This document shows, one piece after another, positions 44,061 through 53,031 of a stretch of 64,000 bases of DNA. Numbering within the stretch: position 1 is the first letter of the stretch; each line of letters begins with the position of its first letter. Origin of the DNA: Microbacterium sp. LKL04 (GTDB lineage: Bacteria > Actinomycetota > Actinomycetes > Actinomycetales > Microbacteriaceae); assembly GCF_900102005.1 (NCBI RefSeq), contig NZ_LT627736.1:682001-746000 (forward strand). The letters run 5' to 3'. The position numbers and the translations under genes were made by a program. The notes below the pieces were generated by a model. The model was not told the DNA's origin, searched no databases, and saw only the letters and a program-made list of their open reading frames with translations.

Positions 44061-44088
44061 GAAATGGGTCCCGAGAGGGGCCCATTTC
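44061..44088 (+). terminator. Terminator after tRNA-Leu
   Basis: 11-bp stem with one G-U pair, arms 44061-44071 (gaaatgggtcc) and 44078-44088, six-base loop, followed by TCGTTTCC. Starts nine bases after the tRNA. Confidence 0.75.
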
Positions 44089-44143
44089 TCGTTTCCGGGG
44101 TGGTGGCAGGGACCGCCCCTTCGCCGCGGGTAGCGTGGGCGGC

Positions 44144-45442
44144 ATGTCCGCTCCCGACGATCTGCCCGAGGTCGCGCGCGTCGCCCGCGATCTGATCCGC
44201 TTCGACACCACGAACTACGGCGAAGGTCGCGCCAATGGGGAGCGCGAGGCCGCCGAGTACGTCGGCGCCTACCTCGAGTCGCTGGGGCTGACGCCCGAGT
44301 ACTACGAACCGATCCCGCGGCGCACGAACGTGGTCGCTCGGGTGCCGGGACGCGACCCCGACAAGCCCGCGCTCATCCTGCACGGCCACCTCGACGTCGT
44401 CCCCGCGGTGGCGGCTGACTGGAGCGTCGACCCCTTCGAGGGCGCCGTGAAGGACGGGATGCTGTGGGGCCGCGGCGCCGTCGACATGAAGGACATGAAC
44501 GCCATGATCCTCACCTCGGTCGCCGATCTGCTTCGCGCGGGTGAGCGCCCCGAGCGAGACCTCATCCTCGCCTTCTTCGCCGATGAGGAGAACGGCGGCG
44601 TCGAAGGCTCCCAACTGGTCGTCCGCGACCGCGCCGAGTGGTTCGCCGGTGCGACCGAGGCGATCAGCGAGGTCGGCGGTTATTCGATCGCCGTGGGGGA
44701 CGAGCGCGCCTACCTGCTGCAGGTGGGCGAGAAGGCGCTCATCTGGATCCGGCTCCACGCCACGGGGCAGGCCGGACACGGCAGCCGCCACCACCCCGAC
44801 AACGCCGTGACGCGTCTCGCCGAGGCGGTCGCGGCCCTCGGCCGCACGGGCTGGCCCATCGAACTCACCTCGACGACGCGACAGCTCGTCGGATCGCTCG
44901 CCGATCTCTCGGGGACCCTGGCCGACGATCCCGACGCCGTCGCCGATACGGCGGGCGCGGCATCCGCGTTCCTGCGCTCCACCTTCCGGACCACGACCAA
45001 CCCCACCGGGCTGACCGCCGGGTACAAGCACAACGTGATCCCGGATGCCGCGACCGCCGCGATCGACATCCGCACCCTGCCGGGGCACGAGGACCAGGTC
45101 CTGGCGCAGGTGCAGCGGATCGTCGGAGACGACATCCGCATCGAGGTCGTCCACCGTGACATCGGGCTCGAGGTTCCCTTCGCCGGAGACCTCGTCGACG
45201 CGATGGTCGGCGCGCTGGGGCGCCACGATCCCGGAATCCCGGTCATCCCGTACCTTATGGGGGGAGGGACCGACAACAAGGCCCTCGCCGAGCTCGGCAT
45301 CGCCGGGTTCGGGTTCGCACCGCTGCGACTGCCCGCCGACCTCGACTTCACGGGGATGTTCCACGGTGTCGACGAACGCGTCCCGATCGACGCGCTCGTC
45401 TTCGGGCAGCGCGTGCTCACCGATCTGATCCGCACGTACTGA
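44144..45442 (+). CDS. M20 family metallopeptidase
   Basis: 432 aa zinc peptidase/deacylase of the ArgE/DapE/Acy1 group. Metal ligands: HGHLDVVPA (about 83-91), GRGAVDMKD (about 110-118), FFADEENGGVEG (about 145-156) with the catalytic Glu-Glu, and near the C-terminus MGGGTDNKALAELGI. A dimerisation domain insert with GQAGHGSRHHPDNAV lies between. The substrate is probably a small peptide or N-acyl amino acid but is not defined. TAGCGT at 44131-44136 ends seven bases before the ATG (leaderless type). Confidence 0.92.
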   Translation: MSAPDDLPEVARVARDLIRFDTTNYGEGRANGEREAAEYVGAYLESLGLTPEYYEPIPRRTNVVARVPGRDPDKPALILHGHLDVVPAVAADWSVDPFEGAVKDGMLWGRGAVDMKDMNAMILTSVADLLRAGERPERDLILAFFADEENGGVEGSQLVVRDRAEWFAGATEAISEVGGYSIAVGDERAYLLQVGEKALIWIRLHATGQAGHGSRHHPDNAVTRLAEAVAALGRTGWPIELTSTTRQLVGSLADLSGTLADDPDAVADTAGAASAFLRSTFRTTTNPTGLTAGYKHNVIPDAATAAIDIRTLPGHEDQVLAQVQRIVGDDIRIEVVHRDIGLEVPFAGDLVDAMVGALGRHDPGIPVIPYLMGGGTDNKALAELGIAGFGFAPLRLPADLDFTGMFHGVDERVPIDALVFGQRVLTDLIRTY

Positions 45443-45451
45443 AAGGCCCTC

Positions 45452-46285
45452 ATGTCGATCCTCGACGCCATCATCCTGGGTATCGTCCAGGGCCTGACAG
45501 AGTTCCTCCCGATCTCCTCGAGCGCTCATCTGCGCATCGTGGGGGAGTTCCTCCCCAACGCGCAGGACCCGGGTGCGACCTTCACCGCCATCACGCAGAT
45601 CGGCACGGAGCTCGCCGTCCTGGTCTACTTCTGGACGCGCATCATGCGGATCATCGCCGCGTGGGCGAAGTCGCTCACCGGGCGCGTGCCCCGCAATGAC
45701 CCCGACGCCCGCATGGGCTGGATCGTCATCATCGGCACGATCCCGATCGGCGTGCTCGGCTTCCTCTTCCAGGACGTTATCCGCGACACGTTCCGGAACC
45801 TCTGGCTCGTGGCGATCGTGCTGATCGTCTTCGGAATCATCCTCGGCGTCGCCGATGCGCTCGGAAAGCGCGTCCGCACCGAGAAGGACCTCACGGTCGG
45901 TCACGGCCTCACCCTCGGCATCGCCCAGTCTTTGGCCCTCGTCCCGGGCGTCTCGCGCTCGGGAGCCACCACGACGGCTGCGCTCGCGATGGGCTACACG
46001 CGTCCCGCGGCGGCCGAGGTCGCGTTCCTGCTCGCGGTTCCCGCCGTCTTCGGCAGCGGTCTGTACGAGCTCCTGCAGGCGATCCGCGAGCCCGGTCAGT
46101 CGCCGTTCACCCTCGGCGAGACCGCGATCGCCACCGTGGTCTCGTTCGGCGTCGGCCTCGTCGTCATCGCCTACCTGATGCGGTACCTCAAGCGCGGCAG
46201 CTTCCTGCCGTTCGTGCTCTACCGCGTCGTCCTCGGCATCGTGCTGCTCATCCTGCTCGCCTTCGGGGTGCTGCAGGCCTACTGA
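45452..46285 (+). CDS. uppP: Undecaprenyl-diphosphatase
   Basis: 277 aa polytopic membrane protein (BacA/UppP). Dephosphorylates undecaprenyl diphosphate so the lipid carrier can be reused in cell wall synthesis; overexpression gives bacitracin tolerance. The signature [15 protein letters not shown] is at about 14-28 and [14 protein letters not shown] at about 166-179. Around eight spans. It follows the peptidase gene by nine bases and may be co-transcribed with it. Confidence 0.96.
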   Translation: MSILDAIILGIVQGLTEFLPISSSAHLRIVGEFLPNAQDPGATFTAITQIGTELAVLVYFWTRIMRIIAAWAKSLTGRVPRNDPDARMGWIVIIGTIPIGVLGFLFQDVIRDTFRNLWLVAIVLIVFGIILGVADALGKRVRTEKDLTVGHGLTLGIAQSLALVPGVSRSGATTTAALAMGYTRPAAAEVAFLLAVPAVFGSGLYELLQAIREPGQSPFTLGETAIATVVSFGVGLVVIAYLMRYLKRGSFLPFVLYRVVLGIVLLILLAFGVLQAY

Positions 46286-46295
46286 GCGTGGAGCG

Positions 46296-47159
46296 TCAGC
46301 GGCGGGGGTCGTCCTTCGGCCCGCGCGGCCCGTCGCCGCGACGACGCAGGTAGCGCTCGAACTCCTGTGCGATCGCGTCTCCGGATGCCTCGGGGGAGTC
46401 CCAGGCGTCGCGTGCGGTCTCGAGCTGCCGGATGTACTCCGTCATCTCCTCGTCGTCGGCGGCGGCGGCATCCACCGACGCCTCCCACGCGAGCGCGTCC
46501 GCGGGCAGGGCGCCGCGGGTGATCGTGGCGCCGGTGATCTCCTCGAGCTTGTCGAGGAGCGCCAGCGTCGCCTTGGGCGAGGGCGTGTGGCCGGCGACGT
46601 AGTGGGGGATGCTGGCCCAGAGGCCTGCCGTCGGGATGCCGGCTGCCTCACCGGCCGCGGCGAGCGCCGACAGGATGCCGACAGGCCCCTCGTAGGTCGA
46701 TCGCTCGAGTCCGAGCGACGAGCGGAGCTCCTCGTTCTCGGAGCCGGCGAACACCGAGATCGGTCGGGTGTGAGGGACGTCGCTCATCATCGAGCCGAGC
46801 GCGACGATGCCGGTGATGTCCTCCCGGAGGGCGGCATCGATGAACTCCGCCGAGAACGCCTGCCAGGCGCGCGCCGGCTCCGTACCGGTGAGGAGCCAGA
46901 GGTCGGGTCCGTCCTCGCGGGGAGTCGCCGGACGCCACAGTGTCGCGTCGGGCCACACCAGGCGACGGGAGCCGTCGGCATCCAGTTGCATCTGCGGCCG
47001 CGTGTACTGGTAGTCGAAGTACAGCTCCGGGTCGACGCCGAACACCTTCTCGAACGTCCCCGCCGTACGCAGCTGAGAGGCCGCAGCGGTCGCCGCCTCT
47101 CCGGCATCGTTCCAGCCGTCGACGGCGATCACGAGCACCCGCTGTCCCAGTCCCTGCAC
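46296..47159 (-). CDS. PAC2 family protein
   Basis: 287 aa. Named after proteasome assembly chaperone 2; bacterial members such as the mycobacterial Rv2125 have the same fold but no proven chaperone role. Features: VLVIAVDGWNDAGEAAT (about 8-24), YQYTRPQMQLD, LTGTEPARAWQAF and GLWASIPHYVAGHTPSPKATLALLDKL. The GTG start has an AGAGGA site; longer readings upstream run antisense through the HAD gene. It lies at the edge of the block that flanks the Pup-proteasome genes in other Actinobacteria. Confidence 0.9.
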   Translation of the reverse strand: MQGLGQRVLVIAVDGWNDAGEAATAAASQLRTAGTFEKVFGVDPELYFDYQYTRPQMQLDADGSRRLVWPDATLWRPATPREDGPDLWLLTGTEPARAWQAFSAEFIDAALREDITGIVALGSMMSDVPHTRPISVFAGSENEELRSSLGLERSTYEGPVGILSALAAAGEAAGIPTAGLWASIPHYVAGHTPSPKATLALLDKLEEITGATITRGALPADALAWEASVDAAAADDEEMTEYIRQLETARDAWDSPEASGDAIAQEFERYLRRRGDGPRGPKDDPRR

Positions 47160-47237
47160 GGACGTCCTCTCTGTCGGTACCCCCACGATACGCCGCCGTC
47201 CCCGGGGCGGGCGGATGCGCTCGCGTAGCATTGACCG

Positions 47238-47918
47238 GTGACTTCCCCCCTCCCCGCCGCGGTCCTCTGGGACATGGACGGCACCCTCGTCGACACCGAG
47301 CCGTACTGGATGGCCGCCGAGACCCCGCTCGTGGAGCGGTTCGGCGGCGCCTGGACCCACGACGACGCTCTCGGGATGGTGGGACTCGGCCTCGACGACG
47401 CCGCCCGCATCCTGCAGGGCGCCGGCGTCCGCATGGAGGTCGACGAGATCGTCGCCCACCTGACCGACGAGGTCATGCGTCAGCTGCGCGAGGAGGGCGT
47501 GCCCTTCCGTCCCGGCGCGCGCGAACTCCTCCGCGAACTGCGGGATGCCGGGATCCCGACCGCGCTCGTCACGATGTCGATGAGCCGGATGGCACGGAGC
47601 ATCACCGAGCTCATCGACTTCGAGGCCTTCGACGTCGTCATCGGAGGCGACGACGTCACGCGCCCCAAACCCCATCCGGACCCCTACCTCCAGGCCTGCG
47701 AGGCGCTGGGGGTGGACCCCGTCGACACCGTCGCGTTCGAGGATTCGATCACGGGCGCTCGTTCGGCCGTCGCGGCCGGGACGGTGACCGTCGGCATCCC
47801 GCACATGGTCTCTCTCGACGAGGTCGGCGCTCACGAGCTCTGGCCGACCCTCGAAGGTCGGACGGTTGCCGACGTCGCCGCGGTGCTGACCCGCGTGCGT
47901 CAGGGGGTCGGGGCGTGA
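47238..47918 (+). CDS. HAD family hydrolase, beta-phosphoglucomutase-like
   Basis: 226 aa, GTG start. Motif I DMDGTLVDTE at about 12-21, motif II VTMSMSR near 112, motif III with K in RPKPHPDPYL and motif IV FEDSITG. It belongs to the GPH/PGMB-like subclass of phosphatases. The substrate is unknown. TAGCAT at 47226-47231 ends six bases before the GTG (leaderless). It overlaps trmI by four bases, so the two are co-expressed. Confidence 0.92.
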   Translation: MTSPLPAAVLWDMDGTLVDTEPYWMAAETPLVERFGGAWTHDDALGMVGLGLDDAARILQGAGVRMEVDEIVAHLTDEVMRQLREEGVPFRPGARELLRELRDAGIPTALVTMSMSRMARSITELIDFEAFDVVIGGDDVTRPKPHPDPYLQACEALGVDPVDTVAFEDSITGARSAVAAGTVTVGIPHMVSLDEVGAHELWPTLEGRTVADVAAVLTRVRQGVGA

Positions 47919-48928
47919 GCGCCGACCTGCGCCCGAGCGGTCCGTTCCGCATCGGCGACCGCGTTCAGCTGACGGGCCCCAAGGGTCGCCTGCACACCGT
48001 CACCCTCCGCGAGGGCGGCGAGCTGCACACGCACCACGGCGTGCTCCGCCACGAGGGGATCATCGGTCAGCCCGACGGGTCGGTCGTGGTCAACAGCGGC
48101 GGTCACGAGTACCTGGCCCTGCGGCCTCTGCTCCGTGACTTCGTCATGTCGATGCCCCGCGGTGCCGCCATCGTCTATCCGAAGGATGCCGCCCAGATCC
48201 TCGCCTCTGCCGACATCTTCCCCGGCGCCACCGTCGTCGAGGCCGGTGTCGGGTCGGGCGCCCTCTCACTGTGGCTGCTGCGCGCGATCGGTCCGGAGGG
48301 CCGTCTGCTCTCGTTCGAGCGCCGCAAGGAGTTCTCCGAGGTCGCCGAGGCCAATGTCGAGACCTTCCTCGGGCACTACCCCGACTCGTGGCAGGTCGTC
48401 GTGGGAGACCTGGGGGACAAGCTCCCCGAAGTCACCGAACCCGGCAGCGTCGACCGCGTCGTGCTCGACATGCTCGCGCCGTGGGAATGCATCGACGTCG
48501 TCGCCGAGGCGCTCACCCCCGGCGGCGTCGTCCTCTGCTACATCGCGACGGCGACGCAGCTGAGCCGGGTCGCCGAGTACATCCGCCACTCCGGGCTGTT
48601 CACCGAGCCCGAGGCGACCGAGACGATGGTGCGCGGATGGCACGTCGAGGGGCTGGCCGTCCGTCCCGATCATCGGATGGTCGCCCACACCGGCTTCCTC
48701 CTCACAGCGCGCCGTCTCGCCCCCGGCGCGATGCCGCCCGACGTCCGCAAGCGCGCGCTGAAGAAGCCGTCCTACGCGGACGAGGACGTCGAGGCGTGGA
48801 CGCCGGGCGCCGTCGGCGATCGCGAGATCACCGACAAGAACCTCCGCAAGCGGGTCCGCGATGCGCAGAAGGCCGTCGAGGGGGCGCGGCAGGCTGCCGA
48901 GGATCGCTCCGGCGAGACCCTAGACTGA
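47915..48928 (+). CDS. trmI: tRNA (adenine-58-N1)-methyltransferase TrmI
   Basis: 337 aa. Makes m1A58 in the T loop of tRNAs. N-terminal beta domain (FRIGDRVQLTGPKGRLHTVTL), then a Rossmann methyltransferase domain with VVEAGVGSGALSLWLLRAIG (SAM site, about 108-127), DRVVLDMLAPWE and YIATATQLSR. The C-terminus (about 270-337) is a charged, helical extension longer than the core enzyme. GTG start overlaps the HAD stop. Homologous to mycobacterial Rv2118c, which lies next to the Pup-proteasome genes. Confidence 0.94.
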   Translation: MSADLRPSGPFRIGDRVQLTGPKGRLHTVTLREGGELHTHHGVLRHEGIIGQPDGSVVVNSGGHEYLALRPLLRDFVMSMPRGAAIVYPKDAAQILASADIFPGATVVEAGVGSGALSLWLLRAIGPEGRLLSFERRKEFSEVAEANVETFLGHYPDSWQVVVGDLGDKLPEVTEPGSVDRVVLDMLAPWECIDVVAEALTPGGVVLCYIATATQLSRVAEYIRHSGLFTEPEATETMVRGWHVEGLAVRPDHRMVAHTGFLLTARRLAPGAMPPDVRKRALKKPSYADEDVEAWTPGAVGDREITDKNLRKRVRDAQKAVEGARQAAEDRSGETLD

Positions 48929-48932
48929 ACGA

Positions 48933-49898
48933 ATGCGTCAGATCCCCGCTGCCGTGGCCGTTATCGGCCTGACCGCCCTGGCCCTCGTCGGGTGCGCCCC
49001 GTCCGGTCCCGCCGACAGCGGATGCGAACGCGTCACCGCTCCCGCCTCCTCGCTCGACCTCGTCGACGTCTCGGGTGCGCAGGGGTCGCCGACGGCCAAG
49101 ACGACCGATCCGGTCTACGTCACGAAGACCTCGTACACCGACCTCGCCACGGGCGAGGGCACGCCGATCACGACGGCTAAGCAGGATGTCCAGGTCGGCA
49201 TCACGCTGCTCAACGGGGCCACGGGTCAGACCGTGCTCTCGGCTCCGTCGAGGCTGATCCAGTTGAGTGTTCTGGAGCAGACGTTCCCGACGATCGCCAA
49301 GGCGCTCGACTGCACCCGACCCGGCGCGCGTGTCGTCTCGGCGATCCCGGCGAAGGATCTCGAGCCGTCGCTCGTGAGCCAGATCGGTCTCACCGAAGGG
49401 CAGGCCGCCGTCCTCATCGTCGACGTGAACACCGTGTTCCTGCCCGCGGCGAACGGCGTCCCTCAGTACGTCGACGGCAGCAACATCCCCACGGTGGTCC
49501 TCGCCCCCGACGGCACACCCGGAGTCATCGTGCCCGACGCCGCACCGCCGAAGGATCTGGTCGTCAAGACGCTGAAGAAGGGCGACGGCGAGAAGATCAC
49601 CGCTGATTCGACTCCGCGTCTGCACTACACGGGTGTGCTCTGGAAAACCGGAGAGGTGTTCGATTCGACGTGGGAGAAGGGCACGCCCGTCACCCTGTCG
49701 ATGACGAACGTCGTCAAGGGGTTCGCGGACGCGCTCGAGGGCCAGACCGTCGGATCGCAGGTTCTCGTGGTCATCCCGCCGAGCCTCGGCTACGGCGACA
49801 AGGAATCGGGAAGCATTCCGGCGAACTCGACTCTCGTGTTCGTGATCGACGTGCTCGGGATCGACACCAGCGAGGACGCTCAGAGCGCGACACAGTGA
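48933..49898 (+). CDS. FKBP-type peptidyl-prolyl isomerase lipoprotein
   Basis: 321 aa. Lipoprotein signal peptide with the lipobox LVGC and C21. A middle region (about 25-200) of unclear fold, then one FKBP domain at about 215-312: LHYTGVLWKTGEVFDSTWEKG, VVKGFADALEGQTVGSQVLVVIPPSLGYG and STLVFVIDVLGI. Likely helps fold exported proteins at the outer face of the membrane. TAGACT at 48921-48926 overlaps the trmI stop and ends six bases before the ATG (leaderless). Confidence 0.93.
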   Translation: MRQIPAAVAVIGLTALALVGCAPSGPADSGCERVTAPASSLDLVDVSGAQGSPTAKTTDPVYVTKTSYTDLATGEGTPITTAKQDVQVGITLLNGATGQTVLSAPSRLIQLSVLEQTFPTIAKALDCTRPGARVVSAIPAKDLEPSLVSQIGLTEGQAAVLIVDVNTVFLPAANGVPQYVDGSNIPTVVLAPDGTPGVIVPDAAPPKDLVVKTLKKGDGEKITADSTPRLHYTGVLWKTGEVFDSTWEKGTPVTLSMTNVVKGFADALEGQTVGSQVLVVIPPSLGYGDKESGSIPANSTLVFVIDVLGIDTSEDAQSATQ

Positions 49899-49942
49899 GT
49901 CGGGGCGGGGCCGCAGCGCGCCTCCGCGCCTAGGATTGCGAT

Positions 49943-50941
49943 GTGTCCACCGAACCGATCCGCAGCGCGCCCGAGGAACGTCTCGTCAACCTCGTCGTCG
50001 CCCTGCTGGCCACGGATCAGGGCCTGACGAAGGACACGATCCTCTCCTCGGTCTCGGGATATCGCGAGCAGGGTTCGGCCGGTGCGTCGAAGGATGCCCT
50101 CGAGAAGATGTTCGAACGAGACAAGGACAGTCTCCGTTCTCTCGGTGTGCCGATCGAGACCATCGGAGACTACGCCGACCCCGATGATCTGCGCGAGGCC
50201 AGGTACCGGGTCCCCACGGCGGAGTACTCGCTCCCCGTCGACATCGACTTCACGCCGGCCGAGATCGCTGTCCTGAACCTCGCCAGCGGTGTCTGGGGGG
50301 AGACGTCCATGTCGGCGTCGGCGCGCAGCGGTCTGCGCAAGATCCAGGCGCTCGGCATCGAGGTCGATGCGCCGATCATCGGATACGCGCCCCGCATCAG
50401 TCTGCGCGAACCTTCGTTCGCTCCGCTGCAGCGGGCCATCGAGCAGGCGCGCGTCGTCGAGTTCGACTACATCAAGGGAGGATCGGATGCCGCCCACCGT
50501 CGGCGCGTGCAGCCGTGGGCGCTCGTGGAGTACGACGGCCGCTGGCACGTCTACGGCTTCGATCTGCTGCAGGACGCCGAGCGGACCTTCCTCCTCTCCC
50601 GCATCGCCTCGGACGTCGTCGTGACGCGGACGTCCTTCGACCTGGCGCTCCGAGAAGGCGCGGGCGAGAAGGCGCTCTCGGGTCTTCGGGCGGTCGCCGA
50701 CGGGCAGCGGGCGCGACTTCAGGTGGAGCCCGGCACCGAAGCGGTCCTGCGGCTGCATCGGCGGTCTGTCGGCGAAGACGACACGGGATGCCTCGTCCCC
50801 TACGTCGACGCTCAGATCTTCGCCGACGAACTCGCGTCCTACGGTCCGGAGGTGCGCGTGATCGATCCGCCCGAACTCGCCGAGCTCGTGGCGACCCGTC
50901 TGCGTCGGGCGCGTGACCTGCACATGGAGGCGGCCGGATGA
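49943..50941 (+). CDS. pafB: WYL domain transcriptional regulator PafB
   Basis: 332 aa, GTG start. N-terminal helix-turn-helix region (ERLVNLVVALLATDQGLTKDTIL), a WYL domain around 150-230 (VVEFDYIKGG, RRVQPWALVEYDGRWHVYGFDL), and a WCX-like C-terminus. PafB with PafC activates the LexA-independent DNA damage response in mycobacteria; despite the name it is not needed for pupylation itself. TAGGAT at 49931-49936 ends six bases before the GTG. Overlaps pafC by four bases. Confidence 0.93.
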   Translation: MSTEPIRSAPEERLVNLVVALLATDQGLTKDTILSSVSGYREQGSAGASKDALEKMFERDKDSLRSLGVPIETIGDYADPDDLREARYRVPTAEYSLPVDIDFTPAEIAVLNLASGVWGETSMSASARSGLRKIQALGIEVDAPIIGYAPRISLREPSFAPLQRAIEQARVVEFDYIKGGSDAAHRRRVQPWALVEYDGRWHVYGFDLLQDAERTFLLSRIASDVVVTRTSFDLALREGAGEKALSGLRAVADGQRARLQVEPGTEAVLRLHRRSVGEDDTGCLVPYVDAQIFADELASYGPEVRVIDPPELAELVATRLRRARDLHMEAAG

Positions 50942-51897
50942 GGGCGCAACCGCTGGTCGCGACCGATCGCGCCTCCCTCATCCTCCAGCTCGTCCCGTAC
51001 CTGATCTCCAAGGGCGAGGTAACCGTCGTCGAAGCGGCGCGCGACTTCGATGTCGAGCCCGACGAGATGCGCTCGATGGTCGAGAAGCTCACCGTCATCG
51101 GGCTCCCCGGGGACGGCGGATTCTGGCAGATGGCCAACGACCTCTTCGACATCGATTGGGACCTGCTCGACGAGCAGGACACCATCTCGATCACCAATGC
51201 CGTCGGTCTCGAGCGGACCCCGCGTCTCACGGCACGCGAGGCGGCGGCGTTGCTCGCCGGGCTGCAGATGGCGGCGAGTCTCCCGGGCGTCGGCGACAGC
51301 GGCGTGGTGCAGGGGCTTCTGGCGAAGCTCGCCGCGGGGGCATCGAGTGCGCCCGCGGAGGTCATCGTCGCGACACCGGTCGTGGACGACGTGCGGACGA
51401 CCGTCGCGGAGGCGGTGCAGCGAGGGGTGGCCGTGTCGTTCGCGTATCGCGCCCCGGACGCGCCGGTGACCACGCGCACCGTCGACCCCGTCAAGGTCCA
51501 CATCGCGGACGGCCAGTGGTACCTCCAGGGGTGGTGCCACTTGCGCCAGGCGGTGCGCACCTTCCACCTCGACCGGGTGTCGGACGTGGTGCCGACCGAC
51601 ATCCCGAGCACCCACCAGTCGGACGCCCTCCCCGGACTGTTCGAGCCGGCCGAGACCGACGTGGTCGTCGAGCTCCGGTGCCGCAAGGACGTCGTGCCCC
51701 TCCTCGGCGAGTTCGCGGCTCGCGCCATCGTGCGGGGCAAGGGCGAGTTCCGCACCGTCAGCCTTCGGGTCGGCGACGAGCGGAGCCTCAAGCGGCTCGC
51801 GGCGCGGCTCGGCGGCGATGTCGAGATCGTCTCGCCTGCGGACGCCCGGGAGGCGGCCCGCGCCTGGGCGGATGCCGGGCTCGCCCAGTACACCTGA
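50938..51897 (+). CDS. pafC: WYL domain transcriptional regulator PafC
   Basis: 319 aa paralogue of PafB and its partner in a heterodimeric activator of DNA repair genes. N-terminal helix-turn-helix, WYL domain around 155-225 (VAVSFAYRAPDAPVTTRTVDPVKVHIADGQWYLQGWCHLR) and C-terminal WCX-like domain. The ATG overlaps the pafB stop (ATGA). The WYL domain probably binds single-stranded DNA as the damage signal, as known for mycobacterial PafBC. Confidence 0.93.
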   Translation: MRAQPLVATDRASLILQLVPYLISKGEVTVVEAARDFDVEPDEMRSMVEKLTVIGLPGDGGFWQMANDLFDIDWDLLDEQDTISITNAVGLERTPRLTAREAAALLAGLQMAASLPGVGDSGVVQGLLAKLAAGASSAPAEVIVATPVVDDVRTTVAEAVQRGVAVSFAYRAPDAPVTTRTVDPVKVHIADGQWYLQGWCHLRQAVRTFHLDRVSDVVPTDIPSTHQSDALPGLFEPAETDVVVELRCRKDVVPLLGEFAARAIVRGKGEFRTVSLRVGDERSLKRLAARLGGDVEIVSPADAREAARAWADAGLAQYT

Positions 51898-51956
51898 GGG
51901 TCTCTGTTCACCTGGGGCGGTTAGACTGAACCGACACCCCAACCCGAGGAGCTTTC

Positions 51957-52214
51957 ATGGGCGGCTTGCAAGGATGGCACCTGATCGTCGTTCTGGTGGT
52001 GATCCTGCTCCTGTTCGGAGCGGCGAAGCTGCCTGCCCTCGCGAAGAGCGTCGGCCAGTCCGCCCGTGTGTTCAAGGGCGAGATGAAGGCGATGAAGGAA
52101 GAGGACGGCCCGGCCGAGACGCCGAACCACCAGCAGCCTCAGGCGCCCACGTCCGTCACCGGGCTGACGCCGCCGCCCGCGCAGGGCCCACCGCAGGGCC
52201 CCAGCTCCTCCTGA
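51957..52214 (+). CDS. tatA: Sec-independent protein translocase TatA
   Basis: 85 aa. One N-terminal membrane span (about 7-21, WHLIVVLVVILLLFG), the amphipathic helix AAKLPALAKSVGQSARVFKGEMKAM, and a proline-rich unstructured tail (PTSVTGLTPPPAQGPPQGP). TatA forms the variable-size pore of the twin-arginine pathway. TAGACT at 51922-51927 is a likely -10 box and GAGGAG a ribosome site. tatC follows four bases later; tatB is not here. Confidence 0.95.
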   Translation: MGGLQGWHLIVVLVVILLLFGAAKLPALAKSVGQSARVFKGEMKAMKEEDGPAETPNHQQPQAPTSVTGLTPPPAQGPPQGPSSS

Positions 52215-52218
52215 GGCG

Positions 52219-53031
52219 GTGACGACCACCGAACGGGACGCCGCGACGGGCGACGCCCCGCGCCGAGACAAGCGGATGTCGCTGGGCGATCATCTTCGTG
52301 AGTTCCGCAAACGTCTGATCATCGCCGCCATCGCGATCGTGGCGGGGATGGTCGTCTCCTTCACTCTCGGCGACGCGATCATCTGGGCGATCACGGAACC
52401 GATCCGCGTCGTGGCGGAGAGGCGCGGCGACGAGAACGCCGTGACCCTCATGTTCGCGACGGTCACGTCCGCCTTCGACCTTCGCATCCGCATCGCCTTC
52501 GCCGTCGGCATCCTGATCTCCGCACCGGTCTGGTTGTGGCAGATCTGGGCGTTCCTCATGCCGGGACTGACCCGCAAAGAGGTTCGGTACACCATCGGTT
52601 TCGTCGCCGCGGCGGTGCCGCTCTTCTTCGCCGGCGCGTTCACGGGATGGCTCATCCTCCCGCACCTCGTGGAGCTCATGGCCGGATTCACCCCCGACGG
52701 GGCGTCGAACTTCTACGACGCGAAGTATTACTACGACTTCGTCTTCAAGCTCCTGATCGTCGTCGGGGTCTCGTACGTGACGCCCGTCTTCCTGGTCGCG
52801 CTCAACCTGTCGGGAGTGATGACGGGCAAGGAGATCATGAAGGGGTGGCGAGTCGCGATCGTCATCGCGACGGTATTCGCCGGAGCGGCCACGCCGGCCG
52901 CGGACGTCGTCAGCATGCTCATCCTCGCCGGAATCCTCACGCTGCTGTTCTTCGCCGCTGCCGGTCTCTCGATGATCTTCGACCGCCGCAAGAGCAAGCG
53001 CGACGCTGCGCTCCTCGGTCCGATCGCATGA
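52219..53031 (+). CDS. tatC: Sec-independent protein translocase TatC
   Basis: 270 aa, GTG start. Six membrane spans. The N-terminal MSLGDHLREFRKRLIIA (about 20-36) is part of the twin-arginine signal binding site, and FLMPGLTRKEVRY (about 113-125) is the conserved first cytoplasmic loop. The insert GFTPDGASNFYDAKYYYDF is the outer loop. TatC recognises folded precursors bearing RR signal peptides. Forms an operon with tatA and overlaps helY by four bases. Confidence 0.96.
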   Translation: MTTTERDAATGDAPRRDKRMSLGDHLREFRKRLIIAAIAIVAGMVVSFTLGDAIIWAITEPIRVVAERRGDENAVTLMFATVTSAFDLRIRIAFAVGILISAPVWLWQIWAFLMPGLTRKEVRYTIGFVAAAVPLFFAGAFTGWLILPHLVELMAGFTPDGASNFYDAKYYYDFVFKLLIVVGVSYVTPVFLVALNLSGVMTGKEIMKGWRVAIVIATVFAGAATPAADVVSMLILAGILTLLFFAAAGLSMIFDRRKSKRDAALLGPIA